From assembly GCF_000015725.1 (NCBI RefSeq), contig NC_008825.1, positions 620,001-684,000 on the forward strand: DNA of 64,000 bases. The letters run 5' to 3'. This DNA comes from Methylibium petroleiphilum PM1. Lineage in GTDB: Bacteria > Pseudomonadota > Gammaproteobacteria > Burkholderiales > Burkholderiaceae_C. The position numbers were made by a program, and so were the translations under genes. Positions 10,666 to 20,090 of this stretch are shown here, piece by piece (the first letter of the stretch is position 1; every line of letters begins with the position of its first letter). The notes under the pieces are model-generated. The model was not told the origin of the DNA. It was given only the letters and a program-made list of their open reading frames with translations, and made no database searches.

Positions 10666-10753
10666 GGGGTGTCTCCAAAGAAAGTGGGATGAGCGGGTAA
10701 TCCGTCGTTTGCGACTGCAGGGGCCGCGTGCCGGTTGCCTTGGGGTCTGACAG

Positions 10754-10769
10754 GGCAGGGTTCGTGCCA
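10754..10769 (-). promoter_or_regulatory. Candidate sigma-54 promoter of exaC
   Basis: The minus strand reads TGGCACGAACCCTGCC, which keeps the essential GG and GC dinucleotides at the obligatory 10-bp spacing and matches 7/7 of the -24 consensus TGGCACG; the -12 half (CTGC) is one base off TTGC. It lies about 90 bp before the exaC start codon. Homologous aldehyde dehydrogenase genes (acoD in Ralstonia) are controlled by sigma-54 with AcoR-type activators, which supports the reading. Confidence 0.6.
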
Positions 10770-10824
10770 CGCGGCACACGGGGCCGCGCAACGACCGATC
10801 CATTGCAGTAATCGCGAAGAAGGA

Positions 10825-10932
10825 TTGCTACCGGCTGCGCCATCCAGGGTCGCGGCGGCGTCACTTGCTACCTGGTGGAGCAACAGCGGAGCAGGCGCGC
10901 AGGAAATCAACCTATGCGATCAACTGCATAGG
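10825..10932 (-). promoter_or_regulatory. Candidate activator-binding region upstream of exaC
   Basis: This stretch contains a direct repeat TTGCTACC at 10825-10832 and 10865-10872 (40 bp apart). The second copy begins the inverted repeat TTGCT-N9-AGCAA (10865-10883). A second inverted repeat, CCTATGC-N8-GCATAGG, occupies 10911-10932. They lie about 60-160 bp upstream of the sigma-54-like promoter, the usual distance for enhancer-binding-protein sites. The activator gene is not in the window. Confidence 0.4.
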
Positions 10933-10950
10933 ATGAGGCGACGAAGATCC

Positions 10951-10985
10951 GCATCGATGCGGGCATCGGCGCCCTGCATCGATGC
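10951..10985. repeat. Hairpin built from two GCATCGATGC palindromes
   Basis: The 10-bp palindrome GCATCGATGC occurs at 10951-10960 and 10976-10985, with GGGC (10961-10964) and GCCC (10971-10974) between. Together they can fold into a 14-bp stem with one bulged T and a 6-nt loop. There is no T-run on either side, so it is not a standard intrinsic terminator. It sits 31 bp beyond the 3' end of lysS, within the 350-bp stretch (10666-11015) that has no gene and otherwise holds the exaC control elements. Confidence 0.55.
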
Positions 10986-11015
10986 GACGCCGTGGCGTGC
11001 GCGGTTCGGCTCGGC

Positions 11016-12542
11016 TCAGCCCTCGCGCCGCAGCGCGGGGAACAGGATCACGTCGCGGATGTTCGGCGAGTCGGTCAACAGCATCATCAGTCGGTCGATG
11101 CCGATGCCGCAGCCGCCGGTGGGCGGCAGGCCGTGCTCGAGCGCGCGGATGTAGTCGGTGTCGAAGTACATCGCCTCCTCGTCACCGGCGTCCTTGTTCG
11201 AGGCCTGGGCCGCGAAGCGCGCGGCCTGGTCCTCGGGGTCGTTGAGCTCCGAGAAGCCGTTGCCGAACTCGCGGCCGGTGATGAAGAGCTCGAAGCGCTC
11301 GGTGATCGTCGGGTCGGCATCGGAGGCGCGGGCCAGCGGCGACACCTCCACCGGGTAGTCGACGATGAAGGTCGGCTGCCACAGCTTTTCCTCGACGGCC
11401 GCCTCGAACAGGCCGAACTGCAGTTCGGCGAGCGACCAGTGCGCCGGAGCCTTCTCGCCATGCGCTTCGAGCTTCGCGCGCAGCACCGTGGTGTCGGCGG
11501 CTTCCGCCGCGCTCAATCCTGCATGGGCGATCAGCGAGTCGCGCACCGAGAGCCGCGCGAACGGCGATTCCAGGTCGACGGCCTGCCCACCGTAGGCGAG
11601 CTGCGCCGTGCCCACCGCCTTGCGCGCGGCGTGGCGCAGGATCTGCTCGGTGAAGTCCATCAGGTCGTGGTGGGTCCAGTAGGCCGCGTAGAACTCCATC
11701 ATCGTGAACTCGGGGTTGTGCCGGACCGACACGCCCTCGTTGCGGAAGTTGCGGTTGATCTCGAACACCCGCTCGAAGCCGCCCACCACCAGCCGCTTCA
11801 GGTAGAGCTCGGGCGCGATGCGCAGGAACATCTGCTGGTCGAGCGCGTTGTGGTGCGTCACGAAGGGCTTGGCGTTCGCGCCGCCGGGGATGGGGTGCAG
11901 CATCGGCGTCTCGACCTCGAGGAAGCCGTGCTCGACCATGAACTGCCGGATCGAGCTCACGGCCTTGCTGCGCGCGCGGAAGCGCTCGCGCGAGGCCTCG
12001 TCCATGATCAGGTCGACCTCGCGCTGGCGGTACTTGAGCTCCTGGTCGGCCATGCCGTGGAACTTGTCGGGCAGTGGCCGCAGGCTCTTGGTCAGCAGCC
12101 GGATCGTGCCGACCTTGAGGCTCAGCTCGCCGGTGCGGGTCTTGAACAGCGTGCCCTCGGCGCCGAGGATGTCGCCCAGGTCCCAGTGCTTGAAGGCGGC
12201 CAGCGCCTCCGGGCCGACGGCGTCGGACGTGATGTAGAGCTGGATGCGGCCCGAGCCGTCCTGCAGCGTCGCGAAGCAGGCCTTGCCCATCACGCGCTTG
12301 AGCATCATGCGGCCGGCGATGCGGGCCGGGATGGCCAGCGCCTCCAGCTCCTCGGCGCTCTTGCCCTCGTGCAGGCGGTGCAGGTCGACGGCATGGTCGC
12401 CCGGCTTGAAGTCATTGGGGAAGGCGGCTCTCCCCGTGGCCTGGGCCTGCGCACGCAGTGCAGCGAGCTTCTCGCGGCGTTCGGCGATCAGCTGGTTGTC
12501 GTCGGTGCCGGGCGTGGCGGCGTTCGGGGGCGTGGTGGTCAT
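11016..12542 (-). CDS. lysS: Lysyl-tRNA synthetase, class II
   Basis: A 508-residue class II lysyl-tRNA synthetase. It has the N-terminal OB-fold anticodon-binding domain ([20 protein letters not shown], about residues 80-100). Class II motif 1 is near [19 protein letters not shown], motif 2 is [20 protein letters not shown], and motif 3 is [17 protein letters not shown] near the C-terminus. It charges tRNA-Lys. The ATG at 12542 gives [12 protein letters not shown]..., the usual short disordered leader; a longer frame upstream is Arg/Ala-rich and not homologous. It is divergent from the flippase gene at 12710 across 167 bp of GC-rich DNA with no clear promoter box. Confidence 0.97.
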
Positions 12543-12709
12543 GGGGTGGTCCTGGGAGCGGCGGCACGCGGGCAGGGCGCACGCGGCGGGCAAGCGGCGG
12601 ATTTTAGAGACTGGCTCCGTGCCACCGGCCGGGGCCACCGGTCGAGGCGCGGCCGGGCCGCGCCGTCCCCGACAATCGGACGCCGCCCCTTCCGTCGCCG
12701 ACCGCCCCG

Positions 12710-13984
12710 ATGCCGCCCCGCTCGCTCGCCCGTGGCGCCGCCCTGAATCTGGCGGCGCGCTTCGCCGCGGTGTTGCTCGGCCTGGCCATCCTGGTCACGG
12801 TGGCCCGGCTCGGTCCGGCGGTGCAGGGGGCGTTCGCGCTGTTCGTGGCGGTGGAGGCCGCGCTGCTGACGTTGTTTTCCGGGCTGGGTCTGCTGCTGGC
12901 GCGCGAGGTGTCGCACCGCGAGGTGCCGCCGGCACCGCTGCTCGCCGCGCTGTTGCGCGCGGCGCTGGGGCTGGGGCTGGCGGCTGCCGCGGGCCTGCTG
13001 GCCGTGTCGGCCGGTTCGGAGGCGGCGCCCTACCGCCACCTGTGGCTGCTCGCGCTGGCTGCCCCCTTCCTGCTGCTGGTGCCGACCGCCAGCGGCCTGT
13101 GGCTGGGCCAGGGGCGCATGGGCCCGCTCAACGTGCCGCAGGTGGCGGCGCCGGTCCTCGTGCTGGCACTGTTGCTCGCCGCAGGGGCCGCGTGGCCGTC
13201 GGCGGGCGCGGCGCCGACCGTGCTCGCGGTGCTGGCGGCCTGGGTGCTCGGCAAGGCGCTGGTCGGCATCGGCACCGGCTGGGCTGCGAGGCGCGATGCC
13301 GGCCCGGCCGCGCCGCAGCGCGGCGTGCTGCGCGATCGTTGGCGCTTCGTGGCGACGATCGGCGCGACCAACCTGGTCAGCCTGCTGAACTACCGCGCCA
13401 CGCTGTTCCTGCTGGAGCGCCACGGCGGGCTCGCCGAGACGGGCGTCTACTCGGTGGCGGTGCAGGTGGCCGAACTGCTGTGGCTGCTGTCGTCGGCGGT
13501 CACCGTGTCGGCCTACCACCGCATCGGCGCGCCCGACGCGCAACAGGCTGCCTGGACCACGCTGCGCGCCGTGCAGGTGAACCTGCTCGCGACGCTGCTG
13601 GCAGCGCCGCTGTTGTACGCGGGTGCCGCGTTCGCACTGCCGGCCGTGCTGGGCCCGGCCTATGCCGGCGCGGTGCTGCCGCTGGCGCTGCTGCTGCCGG
13701 GCGTCGCCGGCTACGCCGCGGCATCCAGCCTGTCGGCCTACTACACCAACCACCGCGGTCGGCCGCAGTGGTCGGCCGGCATCGCCGGCCTGTCGCTCGT
13801 GCTCACGCTGGGCATCGCAGCCTGGAGCATCCCCCGCCACGGCGCGGCGGGCGCGGCGCTCGCCACCTCGCTGGCCTACGGCGTGGCGATCGCGGTCGCG
13901 CTGGCGCTGTTTCTTCGCGATACGAAGTTGCCCTGGACGGCCTTGTTCAGCGGCTGGCGCGCGCCACAATCCGGGCCGGCATGA
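12710..13984 (+). CDS. Oligosaccharide flippase, Wzx-like (polysaccharide biosynthesis protein)
   Basis: A 424-residue integral membrane protein with about 12-14 hydrophobic helices. The opening [46 protein letters not shown] is typical of the Wzx/MOP flippase superfamily, and [44 protein letters not shown] is the conserved central region. Members flip undecaprenyl-diphosphate-linked oligosaccharides across the inner membrane. It is the first gene of the polysaccharide locus and overlaps the next gene by 4 bp (ATGA). Its presence beside an ABC capsule exporter 25 kb away is unusual. Confidence 0.85.
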
Positions 13985-14577
13985 ACGGCTTGAAGCGACC
14001 TCTGATCGGACTCTGGCAGCGCCTCGTCGCGCCCCGCATGGTCTATGGCGTGCGCAGTGCCGACGGCGGATGGCGTGCCCACAGCCGCATCGGCAGCCAC
14101 ACCCACGTGGAGGCCCGCGAGCGGCTCGTGCTGGGCGACCACGTGTTCATCGGCCAGTTCAACTTCATCGACGCCTCGGGCGGCCTGCGCATCGACGAGG
14201 GCTGCCAGATCACGAACTTCGTCTCGGTGCTGACGCATTCCAGCCACCTGGCGCTGCGCCTGGAGCGCGAGCGCTACTGGGGCCACGCGGCGCCGGCCGG
14301 CGTGCAGCGCGCGCCGGTGGCGCTGGGCGCCTGGAGCTTCATCGGACCGCACAGCGTGATCGCACCCGGCAGCACGCTCGGCCGCGGCGTGCTGGTCAAG
14401 GCCGGCGGCTACGTGAGCGGCGACGTGCCGGCCTTCGCCATCGTCGAGGGCCAGCCGGCGCGGGTGGTCGGCGACACGCGCGAACTCGACCGGGCGTGGA
14501 TCGAGCAGCACGAGGCCAGCTACGGCGAGCCGGCGCGCCTCGCCTACGAGGCCTGGGCGCGCGGGGAGGACGCGTGA
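13981..14577 (+). CDS. Acyltransferase with left-handed beta-helix (hexapeptide) fold, WbbJ-like
   Basis: A 198-residue protein with hexapeptide-repeat character (IGSHTHVEARERLVLGDHVFIGQFNFIDASGGLRIDEGC; then GAWSFIGPHSVIAPGSTLGRGVLVKAGGYVSGDVPAFAIVEGQPARVVG, the usual C-terminal coil cap). It is likely an O-acetyl (or other acyl) transferase decorating the polysaccharide. The ATG overlaps the stop of the flippase gene, which implies translational coupling. No membrane segment is seen. It could alternatively be an N-acetyltransferase of a 4-amino sugar (PglD-like role), but it lacks the N-terminal Rossmann domain of PglD. Confidence 0.82.
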   Translation: MNGLKRPLIGLWQRLVAPRMVYGVRSADGGWRAHSRIGSHTHVEARERLVLGDHVFIGQFNFIDASGGLRIDEGCQITNFVSVLTHSSHLALRLERERYWGHAAPAGVQRAPVALGAWSFIGPHSVIAPGSTLGRGVLVKAGGYVSGDVPAFAIVEGQPARVVGDTRELDRAWIEQHEASYGEPARLAYEAWARGEDA

Positions 14578-14600
14578 GAGATCCGGTGTCGATTCTTGCG

Positions 14601-14710
14601 GCGAGCGGGGTGTCGTCATGGACCCGGGCCGCAGCGCCGGGCCGCCCCAAGCAAGGCCCGACCCTCACGGAGGGTCGCTTGCCGTACACGGCGAGCGGGG
14701 TGTTGTCATG
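14601..14710 (+). repeat. Intergenic element flanked by 20-bp direct repeats
   Basis: A 20-bp sequence ending in an ATG is present twice, at 14601-14620 (GCGAGCGGGGTGTCGTCATG) and 14691-14710 (GCGAGCGGGGTGTTGTCATG), with 19/20 identity and 90 bp apart. Between them lies a GC-rich stretch with a 7-bp hairpin (GACCCTC/GAGGGTC, 14659-14675). It has the look of the short GC-rich intergenic repeats common in Comamonadaceae and relatives; I recall that family only by pattern. The element carries a second potential start codon for the next gene in the same frame. Confidence 0.6.
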
Positions 14711-15802
14711 AACCGCATCCTTTTCTTCGCCGACGCGAGCAACCTGCACACGCAGCGCTGGGTGCGCGAGATCGCCGACCGCGGCTTCGACTGCGTGGTG
14801 CTCACGCGCCGTCCGGCCGAGGTGCCGGGCGCCAGCGACGTGATCGCGGTGCGCCCCGGCAGCGACGGCGCCGGCTGGTTCCTCGCGCTGCCCGAGGTGC
14901 AGCGCATGGCTCGCCGGCTCTCGCCGCAGTGGTTGCACGGCCACTACGTCACGTCCTACGGCCTGTGGGCGGCGGCCTGCTCGCTGGGCGCACAGGTGCC
15001 GCGGGTGCTGACGGCCTGGGGCTCCGACATCCTGGTCACGCCGCGCGCCCCGGGGCTGCGCGGCGGTGCGATGGCGGCGCTGGTGGGCTGGTCGCTCCGG
15101 CGCGCGCGGCTCATCACCGCCGACTCGCAGGACATGCTGACCGAGATCCGCCGCTACGGCGTGACGGGGCGCTGCGAAGAGGTGCTGTGGGGCGCCGACA
15201 CCGACCGCTTCCGCCCCGGCAAGCCGGCCGCCGACTTCGAGATCGCCAGCCTGCGCAACTGGGAGGCCAACTACAACATCGACACCGTGCTGCGCGCCTT
15301 CGCGCGGCTGCGCGCGGTGCGTCCGCAGGCCAACGCCACGCTGCACCTGCTCGGCGGCGGGCCCGACGAGGCGGCCCTGAAGGCGCTGGCCGCCGAGCTG
15401 GCGCTGCCGGCGGAATCGGTCCGCTTCCTGGGGCGGGTGGGCGAGGCGACCCTGATCACGACGCTGCAGCGTTCGCGCGTGTCGCTGAGCGTGCCGAGCA
15501 GTGACGCCACCTCGGTCTCGCTGCTGGAGTCGATGGCCTGCGGCCTGCCGGTGGTGGCGAGCGACCTGCCCTCCAACCGGCAGTGGATAAGCGGCGACGC
15601 CGACCTGCTGGTGCCGGCGCGCGACGCGAGCGCGCTCGCCGCGGTCCTGCTGCGGCTCCACGACGAGCCGGAGTTCGCGCGTGGCGAGGGCCTGCACAAC
15701 CGCGCGCTGGCGGTGGAGCGCGCCTCGCGCCGGGTGCAGATGGACCGCATGGCGACGCTCTACGAATCGCTGCGCCCGCGGGTGGCGGTACCCGTCGCGT
15801 GA
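14708..15802 (+). CDS. Glycosyltransferase family 4 (GT-B)
   Basis: A 364-residue GT-B glycosyltransferase. The N-terminal domain begins RILFFADASNLHTQRWVREIADRGFD. The C-terminal nucleotide-sugar domain shows LLGGGPDEAALKALAAE, FLGRVGEATLITTLQRSRVSLSVPSSDATSVSLLESMACGLPVVASD (the EX7E-type region, first Glu replaced by Asp). It transfers a sugar from a nucleotide donor during polysaccharide assembly; donor and acceptor are not readable. I chose the ATG at 14708 because homologous sequence begins there; the in-frame ATG at 14618 would add 30 low-complexity residues. It is followed 25 bp later by a GT2 gene. Confidence 0.85.
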   Translation: MNRILFFADASNLHTQRWVREIADRGFDCVVLTRRPAEVPGASDVIAVRPGSDGAGWFLALPEVQRMARRLSPQWLHGHYVTSYGLWAAACSLGAQVPRVLTAWGSDILVTPRAPGLRGGAMAALVGWSLRRARLITADSQDMLTEIRRYGVTGRCEEVLWGADTDRFRPGKPAADFEIASLRNWEANYNIDTVLRAFARLRAVRPQANATLHLLGGGPDEAALKALAAELALPAESVRFLGRVGEATLITTLQRSRVSLSVPSSDATSVSLLESMACGLPVVASDLPSNRQWISGDADLLVPARDASALAAVLLRLHDEPEFARGEGLHNRALAVERASRRVQMDRMATLYESLRPRVAVPVA

Positions 15803-15827
15803 GCCGGATGAACCGAGAGGCCTTGCC

Positions 15828-16850
15828 ATGACCCAACGCCGCATCAGCGTGATCGCCCCCTGCCGCAACGAGCAGGCGCATGTGGTGGCCTTCTGCGACG
15901 CGGTGGCCGCGCAGGCGCTGCCGGAGGGTGTGGCGCTCGAGGTGCTGGTGGCCGACGGCATGAGCGACGACGGCACGCGCGAGCTGCTGGCACAGCGCTG
16001 CGCGGCCGACCCGCGCTTCGCGATGATCGACAACCCGCGGCGCATCGTCTCGAGCGGGTTGAACCGCTGCATCGAGCGCGCACGCGGCGAGGTCATCGTC
16101 CGCATGGACCTCCACACCCGGTACGAAAGCGACTACATCGTCGAGTGCCTGGCCGCGCTGGAGCGCACCGGCGCGGCCAATGTCGGCGGGCCGTGGCGTG
16201 CCGAAGGCGAGGGCGCCACCCAGGAGGCCATCGCCGCGGCCTTCCAGTCGCGCTGGGTCACGGGCGGCGCGCGTTCGCGCGCGCTCGACCACGAAGGCCC
16301 GGTCGACACCGTCTACCTCGGTTGCTGGCCGCGTGCCACCTTCGACCGCTACGGCCTGTTCGACGAGGACCTGGTGCGCAACCAGGACGACGAGCACAAC
16401 CTGCGTCTCACGCGTCGCGGCGCGGTGGTCTGGCAGAGCGCGCGCATCGTGTCGGTCTACCGCCCGCGCGAGACGCTGGCCCAGCTGTTCCGCCAGCAGC
16501 TGCAGTACGGCTACTGGAAGCCCTTCGTGATGCGCAAGCACGGGCAGGCGGCGGCATTGCGCCAGCTGGCACCGGGCGCCTTCGTCGCGGCGCTGGCGCT
16601 GTCGCTGCTGCTCGGCCTGGTGTGGCCGGCCGCCGGCCGCGGTGCCGTGCTGCTGGGCAACCTGTACGGCGTGTACGTGCTGGCTGCGTCGCTGGCCATC
16701 GCGCGCGACGAGGGCTACGAGCTCCTGCTGCGCCTGCCGCTGGTGATCGTGACGTACCACGCGGGCTACGGACTGGGCACCTTGTGCGGCTGGTTCGACG
16801 TGCTGCGCGGCCGCTCGCCGTCGCCTGCCTTCGGCACGCTGACCCGATGA
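15828..16850 (+). CDS. Glycosyltransferase family 2, ExoA-like, with C-terminal membrane helices
   Basis: A 340-residue GT-A enzyme. RISVIAPCRNEQAHVVAFCDAVAAQ opens the fold. The donor-site acidic residues are seen in VLVADGMSDDGTRELL and MDLHTRYESDYI, and the acceptor-side motif in NQDDEHNLRLTRRGA. The C-terminal 80 residues hold two or three hydrophobic helices (AFVAALALSLLLGLVWPAAG; AVLLGNLYGVYVLAASLAI), as in the succinoglycan glucosyltransferase ExoA. It probably acts on the lipid-linked acceptor at the inner membrane. It overlaps the following methyltransferase gene by 4 bp. Confidence 0.87.
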   Translation: MTQRRISVIAPCRNEQAHVVAFCDAVAAQALPEGVALEVLVADGMSDDGTRELLAQRCAADPRFAMIDNPRRIVSSGLNRCIERARGEVIVRMDLHTRYESDYIVECLAALERTGAANVGGPWRAEGEGATQEAIAAAFQSRWVTGGARSRALDHEGPVDTVYLGCWPRATFDRYGLFDEDLVRNQDDEHNLRLTRRGAVVWQSARIVSVYRPRETLAQLFRQQLQYGYWKPFVMRKHGQAAALRQLAPGAFVAALALSLLLGLVWPAAGRGAVLLGNLYGVYVLAASLAIARDEGYELLLRLPLVIVTYHAGYGLGTLCGWFDVLRGRSPSPAFGTLTR

Positions 16851-17560
16851 GCCGGCCGGCCGCGCCAGACGACGAGGCTCGCGCGGTCGCCGAGCGCTAT
16901 GCCCGCCGCGACGCGCAGGCCGATGCGCGGCGCTACGGCCTGTTCGACGCGGCCGCGCTGCAGGCCCAGCAGGAGCGGCTGCGCGTGATGGTGGCGCTGT
17001 GGCGTGCGCACGGCTGGGACGACCTGGCCGGGCGCGACCTGATCGAGGTCGGCTGCGGGGCCGGCGGCAACCTGCTCGACCTGCTGCGGCTGGGCGCCGA
17101 GCCGGACCGGCTGGCGGGCATCGAACTGCAGGCCGAACGGGCCGCCGCGGCCCGCCGGCTGCTGCCACCGGCGGTAAAGCTGATCGAGGGGGATGCGACC
17201 GTCGCCGATGTCGCGCCCGCGAGCCAGGATGCGGTGCTGGCCTTCACCGTGTTCTCGTCCGTGCTCGATGACGCCGCACAAATACGGCTCGCGCATGCAA
17301 TGTGGCACTGGGTGCGCCCAGGTGGGGGGGTGCTGTGCTACGACTTCGCGGTAGACAATCCGTACAACCCCGATGTACGCGGTGTGCCGGTCGCTCGATT
17401 GCGGGCCCTGTTCCCGCGGGCGCGAGCCGAGGTGCGGCGCGTGACGCTGGCGCCGCCGGTCGCGCGTGCCGTGGCCCGGCTGAACCCTCGCCTGCCCGCC
17501 TGGTTGAACGCCCTGGCGCCGCTGCGCACGCACCGGTTGTGCTGGCTCGAGAAACTCTGA
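16847..17560 (+). CDS. SAM-dependent methyltransferase (class I)
   Basis: A 237-residue Rossmann methyltransferase. Motif I is LIEVGCGAGGNLLDLLRLG (about residues 64-82), then GIELQAERAAAARRLL and LAFTVFSSVLDDAAQIRLAHAMWHWVRPGGGVLCYD (motifs III/IV). It probably methylates a sugar residue or the chain end of the polysaccharide. It is translationally coupled to the upstream GT2 gene (ATGA overlap) and followed 21 bp later by ugd. The target cannot be told from sequence. Confidence 0.82.
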   Translation: MSRPAAPDDEARAVAERYARRDAQADARRYGLFDAAALQAQQERLRVMVALWRAHGWDDLAGRDLIEVGCGAGGNLLDLLRLGAEPDRLAGIELQAERAAAARRLLPPAVKLIEGDATVADVAPASQDAVLAFTVFSSVLDDAAQIRLAHAMWHWVRPGGGVLCYDFAVDNPYNPDVRGVPVARLRALFPRARAEVRRVTLAPPVARAVARLNPRLPAWLNALAPLRTHRLCWLEKL

Positions 17561-17581
17561 AGAACCGAAAGGGATGAAGCG

Positions 17582-18910
17582 ATGAAGATCACCGTGGTGG
17601 GTACCGGCTATGTCGGACTGGTCACTGGCGCGTGCCTGGCCGAAATGGGCAACCACGTGCTGTGCCTGGACCTCGATGCGCGCAAGATCGAGATGCTCAA
17701 TGCCGGCGGCATCCCGATCCACGAGCCGGGGCTGGAAGAGGTGGTCCAGCGCAACGCGGCCGCGAAGCGGCTGGAGTTCACCACCGACGTCGACCGCGCG
17801 GTGGCGCACGGCACGTTGCAGTTCATCGCGGTCGGCACGCCGCCCGACGAGGACGGCTCAGCGGACCTGCAGTACGTGGTGGCGGCGGCACGCGCGATCG
17901 GCGAGCGCATGACCGACTACAAGGTCGTCATCGACAAGAGCACGGTGCCGGTCGGCACCTCGGACAAGGTGCGCGCGGCCATCGACGCGGCGCTGGCGGC
18001 GCGCGGCGTGACGCTCGAGTTCGCCGTCGTCAGCAACCCCGAGTTCCTGAAGGAGGGTGCCGCGGTGGCCGACTTCATGCGGCCCGACCGCGTGGTGATC
18101 GGCGCCGACGACGAGCGTGCCATCCTGCTGATGCGTTCGCTTTACGCGCCCTACGTGCGCAATCGCGACCGCGTGCTCGTGATGGACCTGAAGAGCGCCG
18201 AGTTCACCAAGTACGCCGCGAACTCCATGCTCGCGACCCGCATCAGCTTCATGAACGAGCTGTCGCGCGTTGCCGAGGCGGTGGGAGCCGACATCGAGCT
18301 GGTGCGCCAGGGCATCGGCAGCGATCCGCGCATCGGCACCCAGTTCCTCTACGCCGGCTGCGGCTATGGCGGCTCCTGCTTCCCGAAGGACGTGAAGGCG
18401 CTGATCCGCTCGGCGAGCGAGGCGGGTCAGGAGCTCGAGCTGCTGAGCGCCGTGGAGTCGGTCAACGAGCGCCAGAAGCAGGTGCTGGGCGACAAGATCA
18501 TCGCCCGCTTCGGCGCCGACCTGAGCGGACGGCGCTTCGCGCTCTGGGGCCTGGCCTTCAAGCCCGGCACCGACGACATGCGCGAGGCGCCCAGCCGTGT
18601 GCTGATCGAGCGGCTCACCGCGGCGGGGGCGGAGGTCACCGCCTACGACCCGGTGGCGATGGCCGAGGCCCGCCGCGCGATGCCCGGGCAGGCCGGGCTG
18701 CGCTATGCCGATTCGGCGGTGGCCGCGCTGGAAGGGGCTGACGCGCTGGTGATCGTGACCGAGTGGAAGGAGTTCCGCAGCCCCGATTTCGACGCGATCC
18801 GGAGCACGCTGCGCACGCCGCTGGTGTTCGACGGGCGCAACCTGTTCGAGCCGGCGCTGATGAAGCAGCTCGGCATCGAGTACCACGCGATCGGCCGCCC
18901 GAGCGCATGA
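17582..18910 (+). CDS. ugd: UDP-glucose 6-dehydrogenase
   Basis: A 442-residue enzyme of the UDP-glucose/GDP-mannose dehydrogenase family. The NAD motif [17 protein letters not shown] is at the N-terminus, the catalytic Cys is C266 in [16 protein letters not shown], and the C-terminal domain contains [19 protein letters not shown]. It oxidises UDP-glucose to UDP-glucuronate, giving the acidic precursor expected for a capsule. The start has a good ribosome site (AAGGGATGAAGCG). Its stop overlaps the start of the aminotransferase gene by 4 bp, so the two are coupled. Confidence 0.95.
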   Translation: MKITVVGTGYVGLVTGACLAEMGNHVLCLDLDARKIEMLNAGGIPIHEPGLEEVVQRNAAAKRLEFTTDVDRAVAHGTLQFIAVGTPPDEDGSADLQYVVAAARAIGERMTDYKVVIDKSTVPVGTSDKVRAAIDAALAARGVTLEFAVVSNPEFLKEGAAVADFMRPDRVVIGADDERAILLMRSLYAPYVRNRDRVLVMDLKSAEFTKYAANSMLATRISFMNELSRVAEAVGADIELVRQGIGSDPRIGTQFLYAGCGYGGSCFPKDVKALIRSASEAGQELELLSAVESVNERQKQVLGDKIIARFGADLSGRRFALWGLAFKPGTDDMREAPSRVLIERLTAAGAEVTAYDPVAMAEARRAMPGQAGLRYADSAVAALEGADALVIVTEWKEFRSPDFDAIRSTLRTPLVFDGRNLFEPALMKQLGIEYHAIGRPSA

Positions 18911-20073
18911 CCGCGCCGCCCTTCCTGCCCTTCGCGCTGCCCGAGATCGGCGAGGAGGAGATCGCCGAGGTCGTCGACACGCTGCGCTCGGGCTGGGTCA
19001 CCACCGGGCCGAAGGCGCGGCGCTTCGAGCAGGACTTCGCGGCCTTCCTCGGCGATCCGACGCTGCAGGCCATCGCCGTCAACTCCGCCACCGCCGGCCT
19101 GCACCTCGCGCTCGAGGCGCTGGGCATCGGCCCGGGCGACGAGGTCATCACCACCACCCACACCTTCACCGCCACGGCCGAGGTGGTGCGCTACCTCGGC
19201 GCCGACGTGGTGCTGGTCGACATCGACCCGGCCACGCTGAACATCGACCCGGCCCGGGTCGAGGCCGCGATCACGCCGCGCACCCGCGCCATCATCCCCG
19301 TCCACTACGCCGGCCTCGCGGCGAACGTGGACGCGATCCTCACCCTGGCGCGCTGCCACGGCCTGAAGGTGGTGGAGGACGCGGCGCACGCGCTGCCCAC
19401 CACCTGCGGCGGCGCGCTGGTCGGCACGCTGGGCAGCGACGCCACGGTGTTCAGCTTCTACGCCAACAAGACCATCACCACCGGCGAGGGCGGCATGGTG
19501 GTCACGCGCGACCCGGAGCTCGCGAAGCGCGTGAAGGTGATGCGCCTGCACGGCATCAGCCGCGATGCCTTCGACCGCTTCACCGCCAAGACGCCGAGCT
19601 GGCACTACGAGATCGTCGCGCCGGGCTACAAGTACAACCTCACCGACATCGCCGCGGCGCTGGGCATCCACCAGCTCCAGCGCGCACGCGGCTTCCAGCA
19701 GCGCCGGGCGGCGATCGCGCAGCGCTACCGCGCCGCCTTCGCCGACCTGCCGGTGCAGCTGCCGCCCGAGCCTGCGGCCGGCGAGCTGCACGCCTGGCAC
19801 CTCTACGTGCTGCGGCTGGCCGACGCGGCACCGCTGGCGCGCGACGCCTTCATCGAGCGGCTGTTCGCGCTGGGCATCGGCGTCAGCGTGCACTACATCC
19901 CGCTGCACCTGCACCCCTACTGGCGCGAGCGCTACGGCCTGGATGCGGCGCAGTTCCCCCACAGCCAGCACGCCTACGAACGCATGCTGAGCCTGCCGCT
20001 GTACACGAAGATGAGCGAGGCGGACATCGAGCGCGTGATCGCGGCCGTGCGGCAGCAGCTGCTGCAGGGCTGA
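18907..20073 (+). CDS. DegT/DnrJ/EryC1/StrS family sugar aminotransferase (PglE-like)
   Basis: A 388-residue PLP-dependent sugar aminotransferase. The PLP lysine is K188 in [18 protein letters not shown], preceded by [15 protein letters not shown], which contacts the cofactor. It converts a UDP-4-keto-6-deoxy sugar to the 4-amino sugar. Its closest functional partner is the dehydratase gene at 20725, as in the PglF/PglE pair of bacillosamine-type pathways. It overlaps ugd by 4 bp; the sugar transferase gene follows after 17 bp. The substrate assignment is inference from the neighbours. Confidence 0.88.
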   Translation: MTAPPFLPFALPEIGEEEIAEVVDTLRSGWVTTGPKARRFEQDFAAFLGDPTLQAIAVNSATAGLHLALEALGIGPGDEVITTTHTFTATAEVVRYLGADVVLVDIDPATLNIDPARVEAAITPRTRAIIPVHYAGLAANVDAILTLARCHGLKVVEDAAHALPTTCGGALVGTLGSDATVFSFYANKTITTGEGGMVVTRDPELAKRVKVMRLHGISRDAFDRFTAKTPSWHYEIVAPGYKYNLTDIAAALGIHQLQRARGFQQRRAAIAQRYRAAFADLPVQLPPEPAAGELHAWHLYVLRLADAAPLARDAFIERLFALGIGVSVHYIPLHLHPYWRERYGLDAAQFPHSQHAYERMLSLPLYTKMSEADIERVIAAVRQQLLQG

Positions 20074-20090
20074 CCGGGCGCGGGTCCGGC

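Noticed and set aside
10951-10985. Standard intrinsic terminator of lysS
   Set aside because: The hairpin is strong but no T-run follows on the lysS strand (GGATCTTCG follows instead).
12543-12709. Promoter elements or small gene between lysS and the flippase gene
   Set aside because: The sequence is GC-rich with several short inverted repeats, but I could not find a convincing -35/-10 pair or a coding frame.
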